64,000 bases of DNA from Nereocystis luetkeana. Taxonomy: Eukaryota > Sar > Phaeophyceae > Laminariales > Laminariaceae. The stretch's first letter is position 1, and every line of letters starts with the position of its first letter. This document shows positions 1-10,126 of this stretch, piece after piece. Location of the stretch: contig JARUPZ010000034.1 of NCBI GenBank assembly GCA_031213475.1, forward strand, positions 3,867,114 through 3,931,113, in the 5' to 3' direction. The translations under genes were made by a program, and so were the position numbers. The notes beneath the pieces are model-generated. The model was not told where the DNA came from. It saw nothing but the letters and a program-made list of their open reading frames with translations, and did no database searches.

Positions 1-110
1 TTGGGCCTTACGGGCAAGGGCGAGGACGACCCCCCCCCCCCCCTCCCCCCATTTTGTTATGCCAACTGTTCTCTACTAACCCCTTTACCCCCCCTCCCAA
101 TTTTTGTATG
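1..110. repeat. C-rich low-complexity edge
   Basis: Runs of C (around 31-50 and 86-98) dominate the first hundred bases. No gene is visible here. Confidence 0.7.
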
Positions 111-261
111 TACCTGGCATGTCTTTGCACCTTAGGGGGGAATGTTGTGCCTTGCGGTTAAGGGCGAGGATCTGGGGCAGTTCGACCAGTGGTGGCTCCG
201 CGCCGTGTTGGCCGCCATCGGGGAAACCCTCGAGGCAAGATAAACCACCCGCACACGTCGG

Positions 262-640
262 AGATATCAGATAAATCATGACCTTTCTGTACATCATACT
301 TCGAAGTAGATAATCATCTCTCTGTAGATCGTTTAGATCATGATCTATTTGTAAATCGTTTAGATCAAGATTTATCTGTAGATCATTTAGATCACGATAT
401 ATCTGTAGATCATTATAGACCTGTAGATCATGATATATCTGTAGATAAGGTAGATCGTGATCTGTCTGTAGACCATGTAGATCGTGATATATCTGTAGAT
501 CGTGATCTATCCGTAGATCGTGAATCATTACCGGTATCTATATGTAGATCATGTAGATCATTATGTATCTATAGATTATCTGTATATCATAGATTACGAT
601 CTGTATATCGTTTAAGTCATGATCTATCTGTCGGTTAATT
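262..640. repeat. GTAGATC minisatellite
   Basis: A degenerate tandem array of short units built on CTGTAGATC(A/G)T(G/T)(A/T)TCTA. Unit length varies (about 12, 24 and 36 bases). The minus strand is open through most of it and would encode a DLQIYHDL-type repeat, but this follows from units in multiples of three and is not treated as a gene. Confidence 0.85.
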
Positions 641-826
641 TACTTCCTAACCCGCCGTTCTGAAGTGCTTGTGCGGGATCTGTGCAACAACGGAGCCAGT
701 CCAGGAAACATGTCATAGATCTTTGCAGGGTGTATATACGGCTCCCAGTCGTCGACGCGAGAGCTGGATCATACATACCTGGTATATGAGAAACGTTTTT
801 ATCTGCTCTGAAACATTTATGTACAG

Positions 827-935
827 TATTACGGGGGACCATAGTTAATAGGACCTGTGGTGTACATAAAAAACTATATATTTTACCATTTTTACCAACA
901 ATATTTGGTCCTATTAACTATGGTCCCCCGTAATA
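827..935. mobile_element. MITE, TTACGGGGG family, copy 1
   Basis: 109 bp including flanking TA on both sides. The ends are perfect inverted repeats starting TTACGGGGGACCATAG, and the arms extend through TTAATAGGACC. The core carries ATAAAAA...ATATTTTACC. No coding capacity. The flanking TA pairs and an empty site at another copy support Tc1/mariner-type TA target duplication. Confidence 0.92.
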
Positions 936-952
936 GATCACGACTCGACCTA

Positions 953-1237
953 CGGTATGTGCAAGAGCGTCCTGCATTCAACTTTGTGCAAGATGCGGGT
1001 CTCATTGGTGAAGGCAGGTCTTTCGGCCGCCCGGCGTTTTTTTTTGGAACAACGCCACCAAAACACGTGGCGGAGCCGCGTGACTGCCCCCCAGAGGGTT
1101 AGGGTTAAGGTTAGGAAAAGGGTTAGTGCTAGGGTGAGGCCTGGGGTTGGGTTGTTCTGGGCCGACGGGCAAGGTTGAAATTGACGACCCACGTCCCGCA
1201 CAAAGTTTTGTGCAGGACGCTCCTGCACATAGCGGGA
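953..1237. mobile_element. TIR element with telomere-like core
   Basis: About 45 bp at 955-1003 (TATGTGCAAGAGCGTCCTGC...) recur inverted at 1190-1235, making a ~280 bp element with imperfect terminal inverted repeats. Its middle (1094-1160) holds GGTTAGGGTTAAGG-like telomeric repeats. No ORF inside looks real. Family unknown. Confidence 0.65.
1094..1160 (+). repeat. Interstitial telomere-like TTAGGG tract
   Basis: Degenerate GGTTAGGGTTAAGGTTAGG sequence, too degraded to be an active telomere. Similar short tracts lie at 24628-24670, 28027-28043, 56128-56175 and 63202-63216. Confidence 0.6.
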
Positions 1238-1700
1238 GCCGTAGATGATGGATGTGGGAACCGATGATCAGTCCGAGGTGCGAAACCAACCATGGTTCTT
1301 GTTGCGGGTTCGTTAGAGTCATGGCGTGTTGTAGGTATGTATGTAGAAATAGTGGTTTGGATTTGAGTCGTTTATTCCGGACAGACGTCATTTTCATGCA
1401 CGAAACGATACGCAAAATAAAACTGTACCCTTTGTTTTTTTCCGGACAAAAACCGCACCAGGTGTAGTCTTATTGAAAGCGGTACTTTTTTTTCTTTTTT
1501 TACGGACGGGCGGGGTACGGACGACGGATAAAAAAGAAGGGACAAGGAAAAATATATGCCGTTCTTTGGAGACCCTAAGTTGGCACCTACTGGGAATATT
1601 GATAATATTTCGTACATGTTTTTTTTCAAGACGTCTGATACGACAGATAGGGGTGGCAGTTTTTCTTGTCCCAAAACTCTTCCGACCGACGGGGGGCGTG
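1238..1700. other. No gene recognised
   Basis: A/T-tract-rich unique sequence with short open frames on both strands. None shows a domain, codon pattern or repeat that I can support. Confidence 0.5.
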
Positions 1701-1704
1701 TTCG

Positions 1705-1796
1705 CCTTACAGGGGCAGCGCCTAAATGTTGCGAGCCTTACAGGGGCAGCGCCTAAATGTTGCGACCCTTACAGGGGCAGCGCCCAAAATGTTGGG
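1705..1796 (+). repeat. 30-31 bp tandem repeat, 3 units
   Basis: CCTTACAGGGGCAGCGCC(T/C)AAA(A)TGTTG units start near 1705, 1736 and 1766 and are almost identical, so the amplification is recent. Confidence 0.9.
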
Positions 1797-2306
1797 AGAT
1801 TCCACACTTGGTTATAGTGTAGGGGCTCCATGCCTCACCCAGAAACTGATCTTGAGGAAACGCTAAAAACAGGGCAAAACCCGATGACTCAACTCCAGAA
1901 GGCTATAGAAGATCTATCACCACTAAATATTGAAATAAAACTCTACCTGTTATTATTTTCCAGCGATATTGGGTTATGGAGCCGGGGTCAGCCAGAAAGA
2001 TTTGCCTTGGAAGGCAAAAAAGTGCTACCCAATGTCACGGCACACGCCTCTGACGGGGTTTCCCTGCTAAGGAACTACCAGTTCCCGATATCGTTGTATT
2101 CTGGAGTCAGGAAAGAGGGGACGCTAGAGGGGTGGACCCCTTTTCGAGGAAAAGCCTCATTTGGTGTACGCCCTGGGAGAGAGTGGCGGGGGTGCCGCGG
2201 TTGATGGCCAGATAGTTAACCCTGGGGTGAGAATCTCCGGCTGGTCGCAGCAGGAGGCCTCCTGTTGACTCAAACTCCTATTAGCCCATTGTATTGTTAA
2301 ATGAAC
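1797..2306. other. No gene recognised
   Basis: A 124-codon open frame (1830-2204, plus) begins MPHPETDLEETLKTGQNPMT and shows no known domain. A related phrase (atgcctcacccagaaactg / atgtctcgcccgaaaactg) occurs at 14270-14295, so the sequence is probably part of a dispersed repeat. Confidence 0.35.
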
Positions 2307-2440
2307 TATTACGGGGGGCCATACCATAATACCTGGTAGTCAATAGGACTAAATATTGTCAGTAAAAATAGCGAAATATACGTTCGAGTATAGGCTTTTG
2401 TGTGTACCGTAGGTCCAACTTAATATGGTCCCCCGTAATA
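2307..2440. mobile_element. MITE, TTACGGGGG family, copy 2
   Basis: Left end TATTACGGGGGGCC and right end GGTCCCCCGTAATA, 134 bp. It is longer than the ~110 bp consensus because the left arm contains an extra ~15 bases that include TACCTGGTA at 2330. Confidence 0.88.
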
Positions 2441-3600
2441 GTAGCGCAGTGTCCGGTCTAAAAAACAACAAATCGGGGCGAGGGTGGGTTTTTGGTATGG
2501 AGTTCCTCCAAAGAGAGGCCCGAAAAAAAAAAACGGTTGTACTGTATTGGTTTTTCCCGTGTATAGTAACATGTTTTTCCCGTCGTGGTGTCTGTTTCAT
2601 TTTCGCTTTTCATTTTTTTTTTTTTCAAAAATGGTTGCAAATATAAATATGTACGTAGACGTCTCCAAGAGCTGTGTGCGTTTTTCAACCGATTTGCTTG
2701 GGTCGTGGGCAGGTTTGAGTTCCTCATTGTTTGCGAGCTGCGTGATGTGTACGTACGTCGGACGCGCTGTTCTACTGCTGTGTGTTTCATTTCTCCAAAT
2801 TATTTTATTTTAGTTCTTTTTTTTTTGCTCTAAGTTGAACCGTTTTTTTTTTTCTTTGTTTTCCTGCCTCTTCGATCGACCGTTTCGTTTTTTGTCTGCT
2901 TGCCCCAGTCCGACGCTGTCTCGGAGGTGTGCGGATTGGTCGTCAGTCTCCGCAAGGGGCAGCACCGCATAGCTGTCTGGACTAAGACCTGCGACGAGTC
3001 CCGCGTAATTGCGGTCGGAAAAAAGCTCAAAGAAGCCTTGAAGGTGAGATAGATATATAACCAGAATGACGGCTGTATGTACTCATACGAGTAAATATAC
3101 CCTGAAGAAATACAAAGGAACACACTTAAAAAATAAAGCTGTCCGACGTACGCATCACGCAGCCTGCAAAAATTGAGCTTGCAACTGCTAAAAAAATCGG
3201 CCGTACTCGCAGCTGACGTGTCGTAGTATTTTTTTCTGTAAAACCCACGAAGCTGTGACTCCGAGACTGGTTCTCCCCCCCTCAAAACTCATCTCCGCCA
3301 GCTTGTGTGTCTTGTCAATATAGTGAACGCTCATTGGTGATATTCATGTATGAGCGGTCCTTATGTTTCCGTCCAAGAGCGGCCTGCTTCGATCAAGGCG
3401 TGCTACGGGGTGTGTGTATAGGTTTTCGAGTGGGCTACAAATCCTGACCCGTTTTTGTACGCATCGACGAATCTACGCGCTACGAAAAAATTATGGTATG
3501 GAACAATAAATATATATATTTTTTTTTTGATACGCATGGCCATGCACTCTGTGCATGAGCGATAGGGGTATAGGGGAGTTCACGTTAATAGGCGTGATTA
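2441..3600. other. T-tract-rich region, no gene recognised
   Basis: Long poly-T/poly-A runs (2525, 2610, 2815, 2843) and overlapping short frames. A segment at 3010-3060 (GGTCGGAAAAAAGCTCAAAGAAGCC) recurs at 3672-3730, marking a dispersed repeat pair. Confidence 0.5.
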
Positions 3601-3660
3601 CCGGGGGGGGGGAGGCGGGCGTACTCAATTTTTGCTTACCTTGGTCACTCGACGGGGGGA
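3600..3660 (+). repeat. Poly-G/GTACTC dispersed repeat fragment
   Basis: A G run followed by GCGTACTCAATTTTTGCTTACC. This is the same module as at 5349-5435 and 62288-62440, where a G tract is always followed by (C/T)GTACTC and a variant of TTGCTTGCCTTAGTC. Confidence 0.55.
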
Positions 3661-3929
3661 GGGGAGATGTAATTTCGGTCGGCAAGGAGCTCAAAGAAGC
3701 CTTGAGGGCGATGGCAAATATATGCAAAACGCACACATACTGTGTGCACATTGTGAGCGGTATATATAGAAGGGTTTACATTGAAAAGCGTAATTACCGG
3801 GGGGGGGGGGGGGTAATTCCTGTCGAAGCTGGGCTGGGCATGACCGCGCGCAATATATTTACAGCTTGCAGGGGAAAGGGAGTTCACATTGAAAGGCATA
3901 GTTTCTGGGGAAGGGGGGCGGGGGTAATT

Positions 3930-4345
3930 GGTTGGACGATCGGTGCGGCAGACATGACCGTCGCTGATGAGCGGTGCAGTCGGCATGGATCGGTGCAGCA
4001 AACCTCGAATCGGATGGATAGTCGGTGCAGTAGACATGGAATCGGTTGGACAATCGGTGCAGTAGACATACACTACCTAGGTTTATAATCTGTGCAGTAC
4101 CTGGTAGACATCTAATCGGTTGGATATTCGGTGGGGGCAGGCGTGTAATAACTTTGTAAAATTCGGTGCAGTAGATATTTAATTGGTTGAACAACAGTCT
4201 GTGCAATATGATCCGCAGTGTGCAAACACCGGCAATATGACGGGTATTTGGTGCCGTCGGCGTGGAATCGGTTGGATATTCGGTACAATTGACGATGCAA
4301 TCGGTTGGATGATCGGTGCAGGGGTGCAGTAGACACCGAACACAC
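3930..4345 (+). repeat. Degenerate ATCGGT(T/G)G minisatellite
   Basis: Irregular tandem units built on GATCGGTGCAGTAGACAT and AATCGGTTGGA repeat about ten times. The open frames here (for example 3859-4407 minus) are by-products of the repeat. Confidence 0.8.
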
Positions 4346-4640
4346 GAGGCTCCGTGCCTGCGCTGCTGTAGCAACATAAGTGTCGTATCCCAGTGAACGA
4401 CTTTCACAACACGGCCAAGAAGCCAAGCATATTGTAGACGTATAGCGTGGAAAGTTGTAAGGGATGCCCGAAAATATGACCGGGGGGTACCATCAATATA
4501 GTTTATCGAAACCGAACTGAAACGGAGGAGGGCTAAGGACGCTTTGTTTTCCCAGACAATCGCTGACCGGATTTTTTTTTTTTGCTCTTGCCCAACAAAT
4601 ATTCCAACAGGTGGCCGGTCACCCCGGTGGATGTATTGCT

Positions 4641-5136
4641 TTTACGGGGGGCCATGGTAAATAGGACGAAATATTGTTATTAAGAGTAAAAAACGGGTAA
4701 ATAAATAGGTGTGAAATTTATTTTCCAAGCCTAAAAAAAAAAAAGAATGAACTGCTGAGAGCGCGTATGCGTGGGTAGAGGCGCAATTAATCAGACGCGA
4801 GTCGACGAGGGGAAAAAGGGGTGAAGTCTTCCCGCGATAAGAATGCCTTCGAAGGCGAGAACGAACCGTAGTGTGTGTGGGGGGGGGGCGGTAGGAGAGC
4901 CTGCTGTATGCCCGGATCTGAGTGATGAATTTTGAGGGGAGCCATCGTAGTGAAAGGGACCTACGGTACACATAAAACCTACCAGGTATATATTTCGCTA
5001 GTTTTACGTAGAATATTTGGTCCTATTTACTATAGTACCTGGTAGTAAATAGGACCTAGTGTACACATAAAACCTGCATATTTCGCTGGTTTTACTAAGA
5101 ATATTTTGGTCCTGTTTACTGTGGTCCCCCGTAATA
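4641..5136. mobile_element. Compound or nested MITEs, TTACGGGGG family
   Basis: A left end at 4641 (TTTACGGGGGGCCATGG) runs into a core, then unrelated sequence. A partial copy at ~4931-5035 is joined head to tail with a second at ~5045-5136, which ends GGTCCCCCGTAATA. The junction of the last two is TACCTGGTA (5036), replacing the missing GC-rich tips. TACCAGGTA at 4980 splits the conserved core CCTATATATTTCGC. Confidence 0.75.
4795..4935 (-). repeat. Dispersed CAGATCCGGG family copy
   Basis: On the minus strand this reads CTCAGATCCGGGCATACAGC...CTACGGTTCG...CCTTCGAAGGCATTC...GTCGACTCGCG. The same order of blocks recurs at 13960-14100 (minus), 32045-32165, 61480-61555 and 61690-61850 (plus). 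Some copies have an adjacent T run, suggesting a retroposon. This copy lies inside the compound MITE region. Confidence 0.7.
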
Positions 5137-5255
5137 TATATGTTATAGAGGAGGGAGGGGAAAAAAAAGGGCGGGGACATCGAACGGGAAGAAAAATAAC
5201 GAGTTGTTTTGAAAAAAGTTTGTTTCTACCACGCACCCGCCCTCTCCCCTCTCTG

Positions 5256-5440
5256 CATCGACTGTCTACTCTACTTGCTGCATTGCAATGTACTTGGTAG
5301 TATCTCCGTGTCGGAGTGTTGTGGCCATGGAACTCACATCTCTCTAGGGGGGGGGGGGGGGGGGGGGCGTACTCATCTGTTGCTTGCCTTAGTCATTTGA
5401 CCATTGACCACGCATCCCTTTCGAGACGGAGCACCGTTCC
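5256..5440 (+). repeat. GTATCTC family joined to poly-G/GTACTC family
   Basis: GTATCTCCGTGTCGGAGTG...CATCTCTCTAG followed by ~24 G and then CGTACTCATCTGTTGCTTGCC. The same junction occurs at 7878-7985. The left half is related to the 33.9-36.8 kb foldback family; the right half recurs at 62282-62445. Confidence 0.75.
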
Positions 5441-5659
5441 TACTCCTAATAGAGACACCTCCAACAATTGGGCGCTCATTACGTGGTTTCCATATATTAC
5501 ATAGAAACTTTTTTTCTAATCTTATCCCCTTCCTGTTTGGCCGCCTGTGGCCACCATCTATCTCCTAGGATAGCGATCGTTTTCTCGCTGCTATCTAGTG
5601 TGTCAAACTCCTCCATGTCACATTCGTCTACTAGGGGGGGGGGGAGAATCGGTACGGAC

Positions 5660-5735
5660 ACTGGTATGTGCCTGATGTCGACGGATATAGAGAAATACGG
5701 GTTTTTGATGTGACGAACAGACACGCGCTTTTTAC
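5660..5735 (+). repeat. Fragment of the foldback family
   Basis: CGGACACTGG...GATGTCGACGG...GATGTGA(C)GAACA matches the right end of the units at 34640-34800 and 36700-36812. Confidence 0.6.
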
Positions 5736-5752
5736 TGGAACGTTTGTAAATC

Positions 5753-5754
<2 letters not shown>

Positions 5755-5797
<43 letters not shown>
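5755..5797. repeat. (GT)n microsatellite
   Basis: About twenty uninterrupted GT units followed by a T run. Confidence 0.97.
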
Positions 5798-5799
<2 letters not shown>

Positions 5800-6097
5800 T
5801 TTTTTCGTTTTTCTTCGTTGCCGCGCCTCGACCGACGTTTCTCGTCGTCGCAGCTGCCGGCACGGTTCAAGCTCCAGCTCCAGACTAACGAGGACGCGTC
5901 GTCCTCACTCTCCAGCATGAAGAACGCAGTGTGAGTTTTTGAGTCGCGGCCGTTTCTAACAAACGCAAAAAAAAAAAAAAAAAAGCGCTTCGGTGCCAAA
6001 TCACGAATACAAAACATATACCCCGGGTATATCAATACGTAGTTATCTACGATGTACGATGCTGAAAAATATTTGTTTCATGCTGAAGAGAGTCATG

Positions 6098-6215
6098 TAT
6101 TACGGGGGACCATAGTTTAATGGAACCTATGGTATCCATGAAAAAACTACCTGGTGTATATTTAACCATTTTTGCTAACAATAGTGGGTCCTGTTAACTA
6201 TGGTCCCCCGTAATA
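6098..6215. mobile_element. MITE, TTACGGGGG family, copy 4
   Basis: 118 bp between flanking TA dinucleotides with complete inverted ends. The core is interrupted by CCTGGTG where other copies read TATATATTT, a 7 bp insertion of the TACCWGGTA type. Confidence 0.92.
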
Positions 6216-6495
6216 GTTAGTTTTATTTTCCGATTCCGAGTTCGGGAACACGTAAGACAGGGGTTGCGTCGCTGAATAGCTACATTTTTAACATACTTTT
6301 TGTTACGCCATATTGTAGTTTTTTTTTCGTGTTTCAGTCAAAAATGTGTTTGTTTTGCCACCTATCGTGAAATAATTCATTCATCCCCTTCTCTTTTTTT
6401 TTTTTTCATCTATTTTCTATCATACGTACACATAGCGTGATTCGAAACGTGGCACACTTTTCTCAAGAATGTTCTTTTTAGTTTTGTTTTTTCGC
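6216..6495. other. No gene recognised
   Basis: AT-rich with poly-T runs. Nothing coding is supported. Confidence 0.5.
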
Positions 6496-6612
6496 TTTTA
6501 CGGGGGAGCATAATTAATAGGACCAAATATTGTTGGTAAAACTTGTTAAAATATGCAGGTTTTTATGTACACCGTAGGTCCTACCAGGTATTAACTATGT
6601 TCCCCCGTAATA
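6496..6612. mobile_element. MITE, TTACGGGGG family, copy 5
   Basis: Complete element in opposite core orientation to copy 1. Within the right arm the consensus GGTCCTATTAACTA reads GGTCCTACCAGGTATTAACT: exactly seven added bases, CCAGG plus a duplicated TA (6582-6590). Confidence 0.9.
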
Positions 6613-6619
6613 GAAACAA

Positions 6620-6900
6620 CTGCTGTCCCTCTGCAGTTGGATGCATGCCAATACGGTAAAAAGGTATCGTGATATTTTCTGAGGGTCCTGATCTAAGGAG
6701 CGCTGACGGCCGCACCCAAAAAAAAACTGACCTCGAAAAAACTGAAGTTGCAAAGCGATGAGGGATGAATGTCATGGGCTTAGATGGACCTTTCCGGACT
6801 GCAGCCAGTCCCGTTTCGGGCACAACAAAACTGCGCAGAACTTGAGTTGGCTTGTCCCCAAAACGGGACTCTGACTGCAGCCGTAAAAGGGTCGAGGGGT
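6620..6900. repeat. Scrambled pieces of the GCAGTCCCGTTTTGGGG family
   Basis: Short inverted fragments of the second palindromic family (around 6800-6835 and 6853-6890: CCCCAAAACGGGACT, CAGTCCCGTTTCGGG) lie in disorder, suggesting nested or decayed copies. Confidence 0.6.
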
Positions 6901-6984
6901 TGACGTTTCTGGAAAACTATTAATATTATTAGCTGAAAACACTAACGATATTCCAGCGATGGATAGTGATACTTTTCTAGTGGA

Positions 6985-7130
6985 GGAGGGAGGGAGGGAG
7001 GGAGGGATGGGGGGAGGGAGGGAGGGAGGGAGGGAGGGAGGGAGGGAGGGAGGGAGGGAGGGAGGGAGGGAGGGAGGGAGGGAGGGAGGGTGGGAGGGAG
7101 GGAGGGAGGGAGGTTGGGAGGGAGGGAGCC
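6985..7130. repeat. (GGGA)n microsatellite
   Basis: About 140 bases of GAGG/GGGA units with few interruptions. Its open frames (poly-Gly/Arg, poly-Pro/Ser) are artefacts. Confidence 0.97.
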
Positions 7131-7794
7131 CATTCGGCCAGAAATATTGTGGCCGAAAAGGGCTACTGTACCACTATCGTACCACGCGTCACTGCTGTTG
7201 TTTCCACATTTTCCCCAAAGGGAGTTGTTGTCTCACTTTAACCGATCGCCATAATGCAGTATGTGGTCGCGGCGCAGGACAGGCTCCAATAATTTGCTGG
7301 AAGTGGAATAGTTGCCTCCGAGAAGAGGGGAAAAAAAAAAAAAAAAAAAAAAAAACGGGGAAAAGAACAATACACACATACCGCTGTAGCAACAGCCGTC
7401 GTACAGTAGTTTGTATCTGAAACATACCGTATCCCTTGACATGTCCTTGGCAAGGCGTCCTGCACTGCACTCATTTTAGCGTAAACAATGAAAATGGTCT
7501 CATAATCCCCTTTTTGGGCAAAAACTGCAGAGCTACTTGGAATTTTAGTGGTCTATTCCCCACAACGGGCCTGCGGTTCTAACATATCTACGAACACAAA
7601 CGACACCCCTCCTCACTGCCCTTACCCCCCCCCCTTTCAGAACTGTAGTCCCGGTTTGAGGTGAAACCGCTCAAAATTCCAAGTAGTAATATTTCCCCAA
7701 TCGTTCGAAAACGAGACTGCAGTATGAGGAGCCTCGCCAGCCAGTTTGTTTTTGCCTCAGAAGGCAAAAAAAAACAAACTGATACGGGTACCCC

Positions 7795-7985
7795 TACACC
7801 GCAACGCACGCCTCTGTGTTCCCCCCCCCCCCCCCCCCCCCCCCCCGACACCGCCTCTGACGAGTACCCCTACACCGTATCTCCGTGTCGTAGTGTTGTG
7901 GCCATGGAACTCACATCTCTCTAGGGGGGGGGGGGGGGGTGGGGGGGGGGGGGGGGGGGGGGCGTACTCCCCAAATGGAGTGTCG
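7795..7985 (+). repeat. Poly-C and poly-G tracts with dispersed repeat
   Basis: A C run at 7820-7846, then GTATCTCCGTGTCGTAGTG...CATCTCTCTAG and ~40 G (7923-7963), then CGTACTC. This duplicates the 5300-5380 arrangement. Confidence 0.8.
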
Positions 7986-8543
7986 TATCCTTGGCCCGTT
8001 TTTCATTCTTGGGTCGCGGTCGGCGCTGTTGGCATAAAAATGGGCGTTGAGAACGTCAGGTGGGGGGCCTTAGTTGGTGCTTGGTTGAGACCCAATTGTT
8101 GTCCTCTTCAACCTTTTTGGAACCTCAGTCCCGTTTTGGGGGGGGGAAATACTCAAGTTTTTTTTTAATAGGTAATTTGGTCCCAAAACGGGATATTTTG
8201 CAGTAAGGGTTAACGTTTTCTTTGGGTAGGTTTCTTTGGGTGGGGGGGGGCGGGGTCGTTATCATTTTTTTTTCACGGTGACTCGACGCTTTTTTTTCTA
8301 TTAATTCTCGTCATTTTTTTTTTTTCGTCTCTTCGTTGTTGGATATGTATATGTATATGAAAATATAGCAAAAGCGGCTTTTTTATAGTCTCTGGAGGTT
8401 TTGAACGGCCCAGCTTGTGCGGGTGGCATGAGATTTTCGGACACGACTTTTGCGCGTACCGTGAAGAGCGTCGTTTTCAGACGCTTGCTACGATAGAAAG
8501 GCAGCGCATTTCGGCTGAAGTATTTTCTGAAGGACGGGGCTCC

Positions 8544-8640
8544 TTAACCCCTTTAGAACCGCAGTCCCGTTTTGGGGACAAACTGCTTGAAATTTGAGTG
8601 GTTTGTTCCGAAAACGGGACTGCGGTTCTAAAAGGGTTAT
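8544..8640. mobile_element. Palindromic MITE, AACCCCTTTAGAACC family
   Basis: Near-perfect ~97 bp hairpin: TAACCCCTTTAGAACCGCAG at the left mirrors the right end, with TGAAATTTGAGT as the loop. Related copies lie at 39245-39333 and 40568-40662. The 39 kb copy interrupts a tandem repeat unit that is uninterrupted in its neighbour, which shows mobility. Confidence 0.88.
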
Positions 8641-9395
8641 AACCCAAAATCGTCAGAAAATGCCCAGATTTTTTTTGTTCTGCAAAAATATACTTTCTGG
8701 TGTTTGGGCCGTGGGATTCTTCATCCGACCGGTTGCTCTTCTGATTTTCTTTAGAATCAGCTTTTGGGTGAGGCATATATACGAGCTCCACGAGCGGAGA
8801 GTCCCGAAAAAAAAGGTGCATCTCTACGCTGTCCAAGAATGCATCGTCAGCGCTCGTTTTTTCCCAAAACGGGAATTTTCCGAAATATCTGGTAGAGAGA
8901 GAGACCCTCCCGAACGTATTTATATGGCATGTCCGACTTTTTTGCACCCTCTTCCCGATTTGTCGAGAGAAAACAAGCGCTGCGGAAAAACGATCGCACC
9001 CCCCCCCCCCCCCCCGGTGTACGAACTCGGCGCTATTTTATTTACGGTATTCAGCACGCGACACCTCGTGAGCCCGTTTGGGATTGGGACTGCAGTCCCG
9101 TTGTTTGTGGGGGACAAACCGCTCTGTTACTATTGATAGTGCAGTGGATTATCAGATTTAGGCTTCTGTGCGCTGCAGCGCTTCGTAGAAGGGTCAAGAG
9201 ACCGAGAGTCGAGATTTTTTTTTGGCTGGACGTGCTCTCACCCCCGACTTGACCCTTTTCAGGATTCAAGACCCGTTTTGGGGACAAACTACTCCGGGGA
9301 CCGGCCGCTGGGGCCGCAGCAGCGGCCACTGTGGCCTCGCCCGGTTTCGATATCGGGGCATCACTCATCGCGGTAACCACGGCCAACAGCAGCGC

Positions 9396-9465
9396 GAATG
9401 AAGCCCGAAAGAAAACCCGAAAATGCCAGCGAATGAAGCCCGAAAGAAAACCCGAAAATGCCAGC
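9396..9465. repeat. Perfect 36 bp tandem duplication
   Basis: GCGAATGAAGCCCGAAAGAA...ATGCCA is present twice in a row with no differences, adding twelve codons to the open frames here. No gene is recognised. Confidence 0.9.
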
Positions 9466-9744
9466 ACCGCGCCGATCAGCGACGAAGCCAGCAGCTCCGA
9501 CCACAGCCCACTGCTATACACGGAAGCCAGAAGCTAGACCAGTCTTTATCGCACCTTGGACCTATCTGTCTTGATGACCCTGCGTCGCTGCGGCCTCTCG
9601 ATCGCGATCCAACTGCTAGAGCAGAACTGGCCCCAGGTGCACTTAAGGACTACGGTATATGGGTACAACAACCCGTCCGTGTTGATCTAATTGGTCAACT
9701 CCTCCCGTACGTACAAAACACGTATTTTCTCGTACCTCGAAAGT

Positions 9745-9872
9745 ACTCCGCTTTTCAGATTCAAGTCCCGTTTTTTGGGGGACAAAACTAACTACTCCAT
9801 TTCATTTCTAGAGTAAGTTTCTGGAGTCGGTAGTCGGTAGTTTGTCCCCCAAAACGGGACTGCAGTACTGTT
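9745..9872. mobile_element. Diverged member of the palindromic family
   Basis: CAAGTCCCGTTTTTTGGGGG at 9761 mirrors CCCCCAAAACGGGACTGCAG at 9846, with a ~65 bp loop longer than in the 8544 copy. Confidence 0.7.
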
Positions 9873-9947
9873 ATTAGAAGGGATAATAAAAACCATTTTC
9901 ATTGTTTACGCCCAAATGAGTGCAGGACATCTTTTGCCTCTGTACAC

Positions 9948-10066
9948 TATTACGGGGGACCATAGTTAACAGGACCTATTGGTACACATAAAAACCTACC
10001 AGTGGTATGTATTTAACCATTTTTACTAACAATATTTGGTCCTGTTAGCTATGCCCCCCCGTAATA
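9948..10066. mobile_element. MITE, TTACGGGGG family, copy 6
   Basis: 119 bp with intact left end. The core contains TACCAGTGGTA where other copies have TATA, and the terminal TA at 10065 is itself followed by CCTGGTA. So two footprint-like motifs sit in and at the edge of one element. Confidence 0.92.
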
Positions 10067-10126
10067 CCTGGTATTAATTAGTTGTTGTCCAATTTGCCCC
10101 CCGAAAGTGAGGAGATGCCCGAAGGG

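Larger units (their letters stand above)
7441..9935. mobile_element. 2.5 kb interval bounded by inverted repeats
   Basis: 7455-7515 (GCGTCCTGCAC...TCATTTTAGCGTAAACAATG) recurs inverted at 9880-9930. Each arm is followed inward by a half of the GCAGTCCCGTTTTGGGG family. The inside holds further copies of that family (8095-8215, 8544-8640, 9083-9125, 9255-9295, 9745-9870), a 40 nt G tract and a C tract. No transposase-like frame is visible, so this is a non-autonomous composite or nested clusters. Family unknown. Confidence 0.5.

Noticed and set aside
85..528. Repeat protein DLQIYHDL on the minus strand
   Set aside because: The frame is made by minisatellite units that are multiples of three; no start context or homologue recognised.
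6942..7420. Poly-Pro/Ser and Gly/Arg frames
   Set aside because: Translations of a GGGA microsatellite.
9051..9521. 156-codon minus-strand frame with hydrophobic segments
   Set aside because: It overlaps palindromic repeats and a perfect 36 bp duplication and has no family resemblance; the evidence is too weak.
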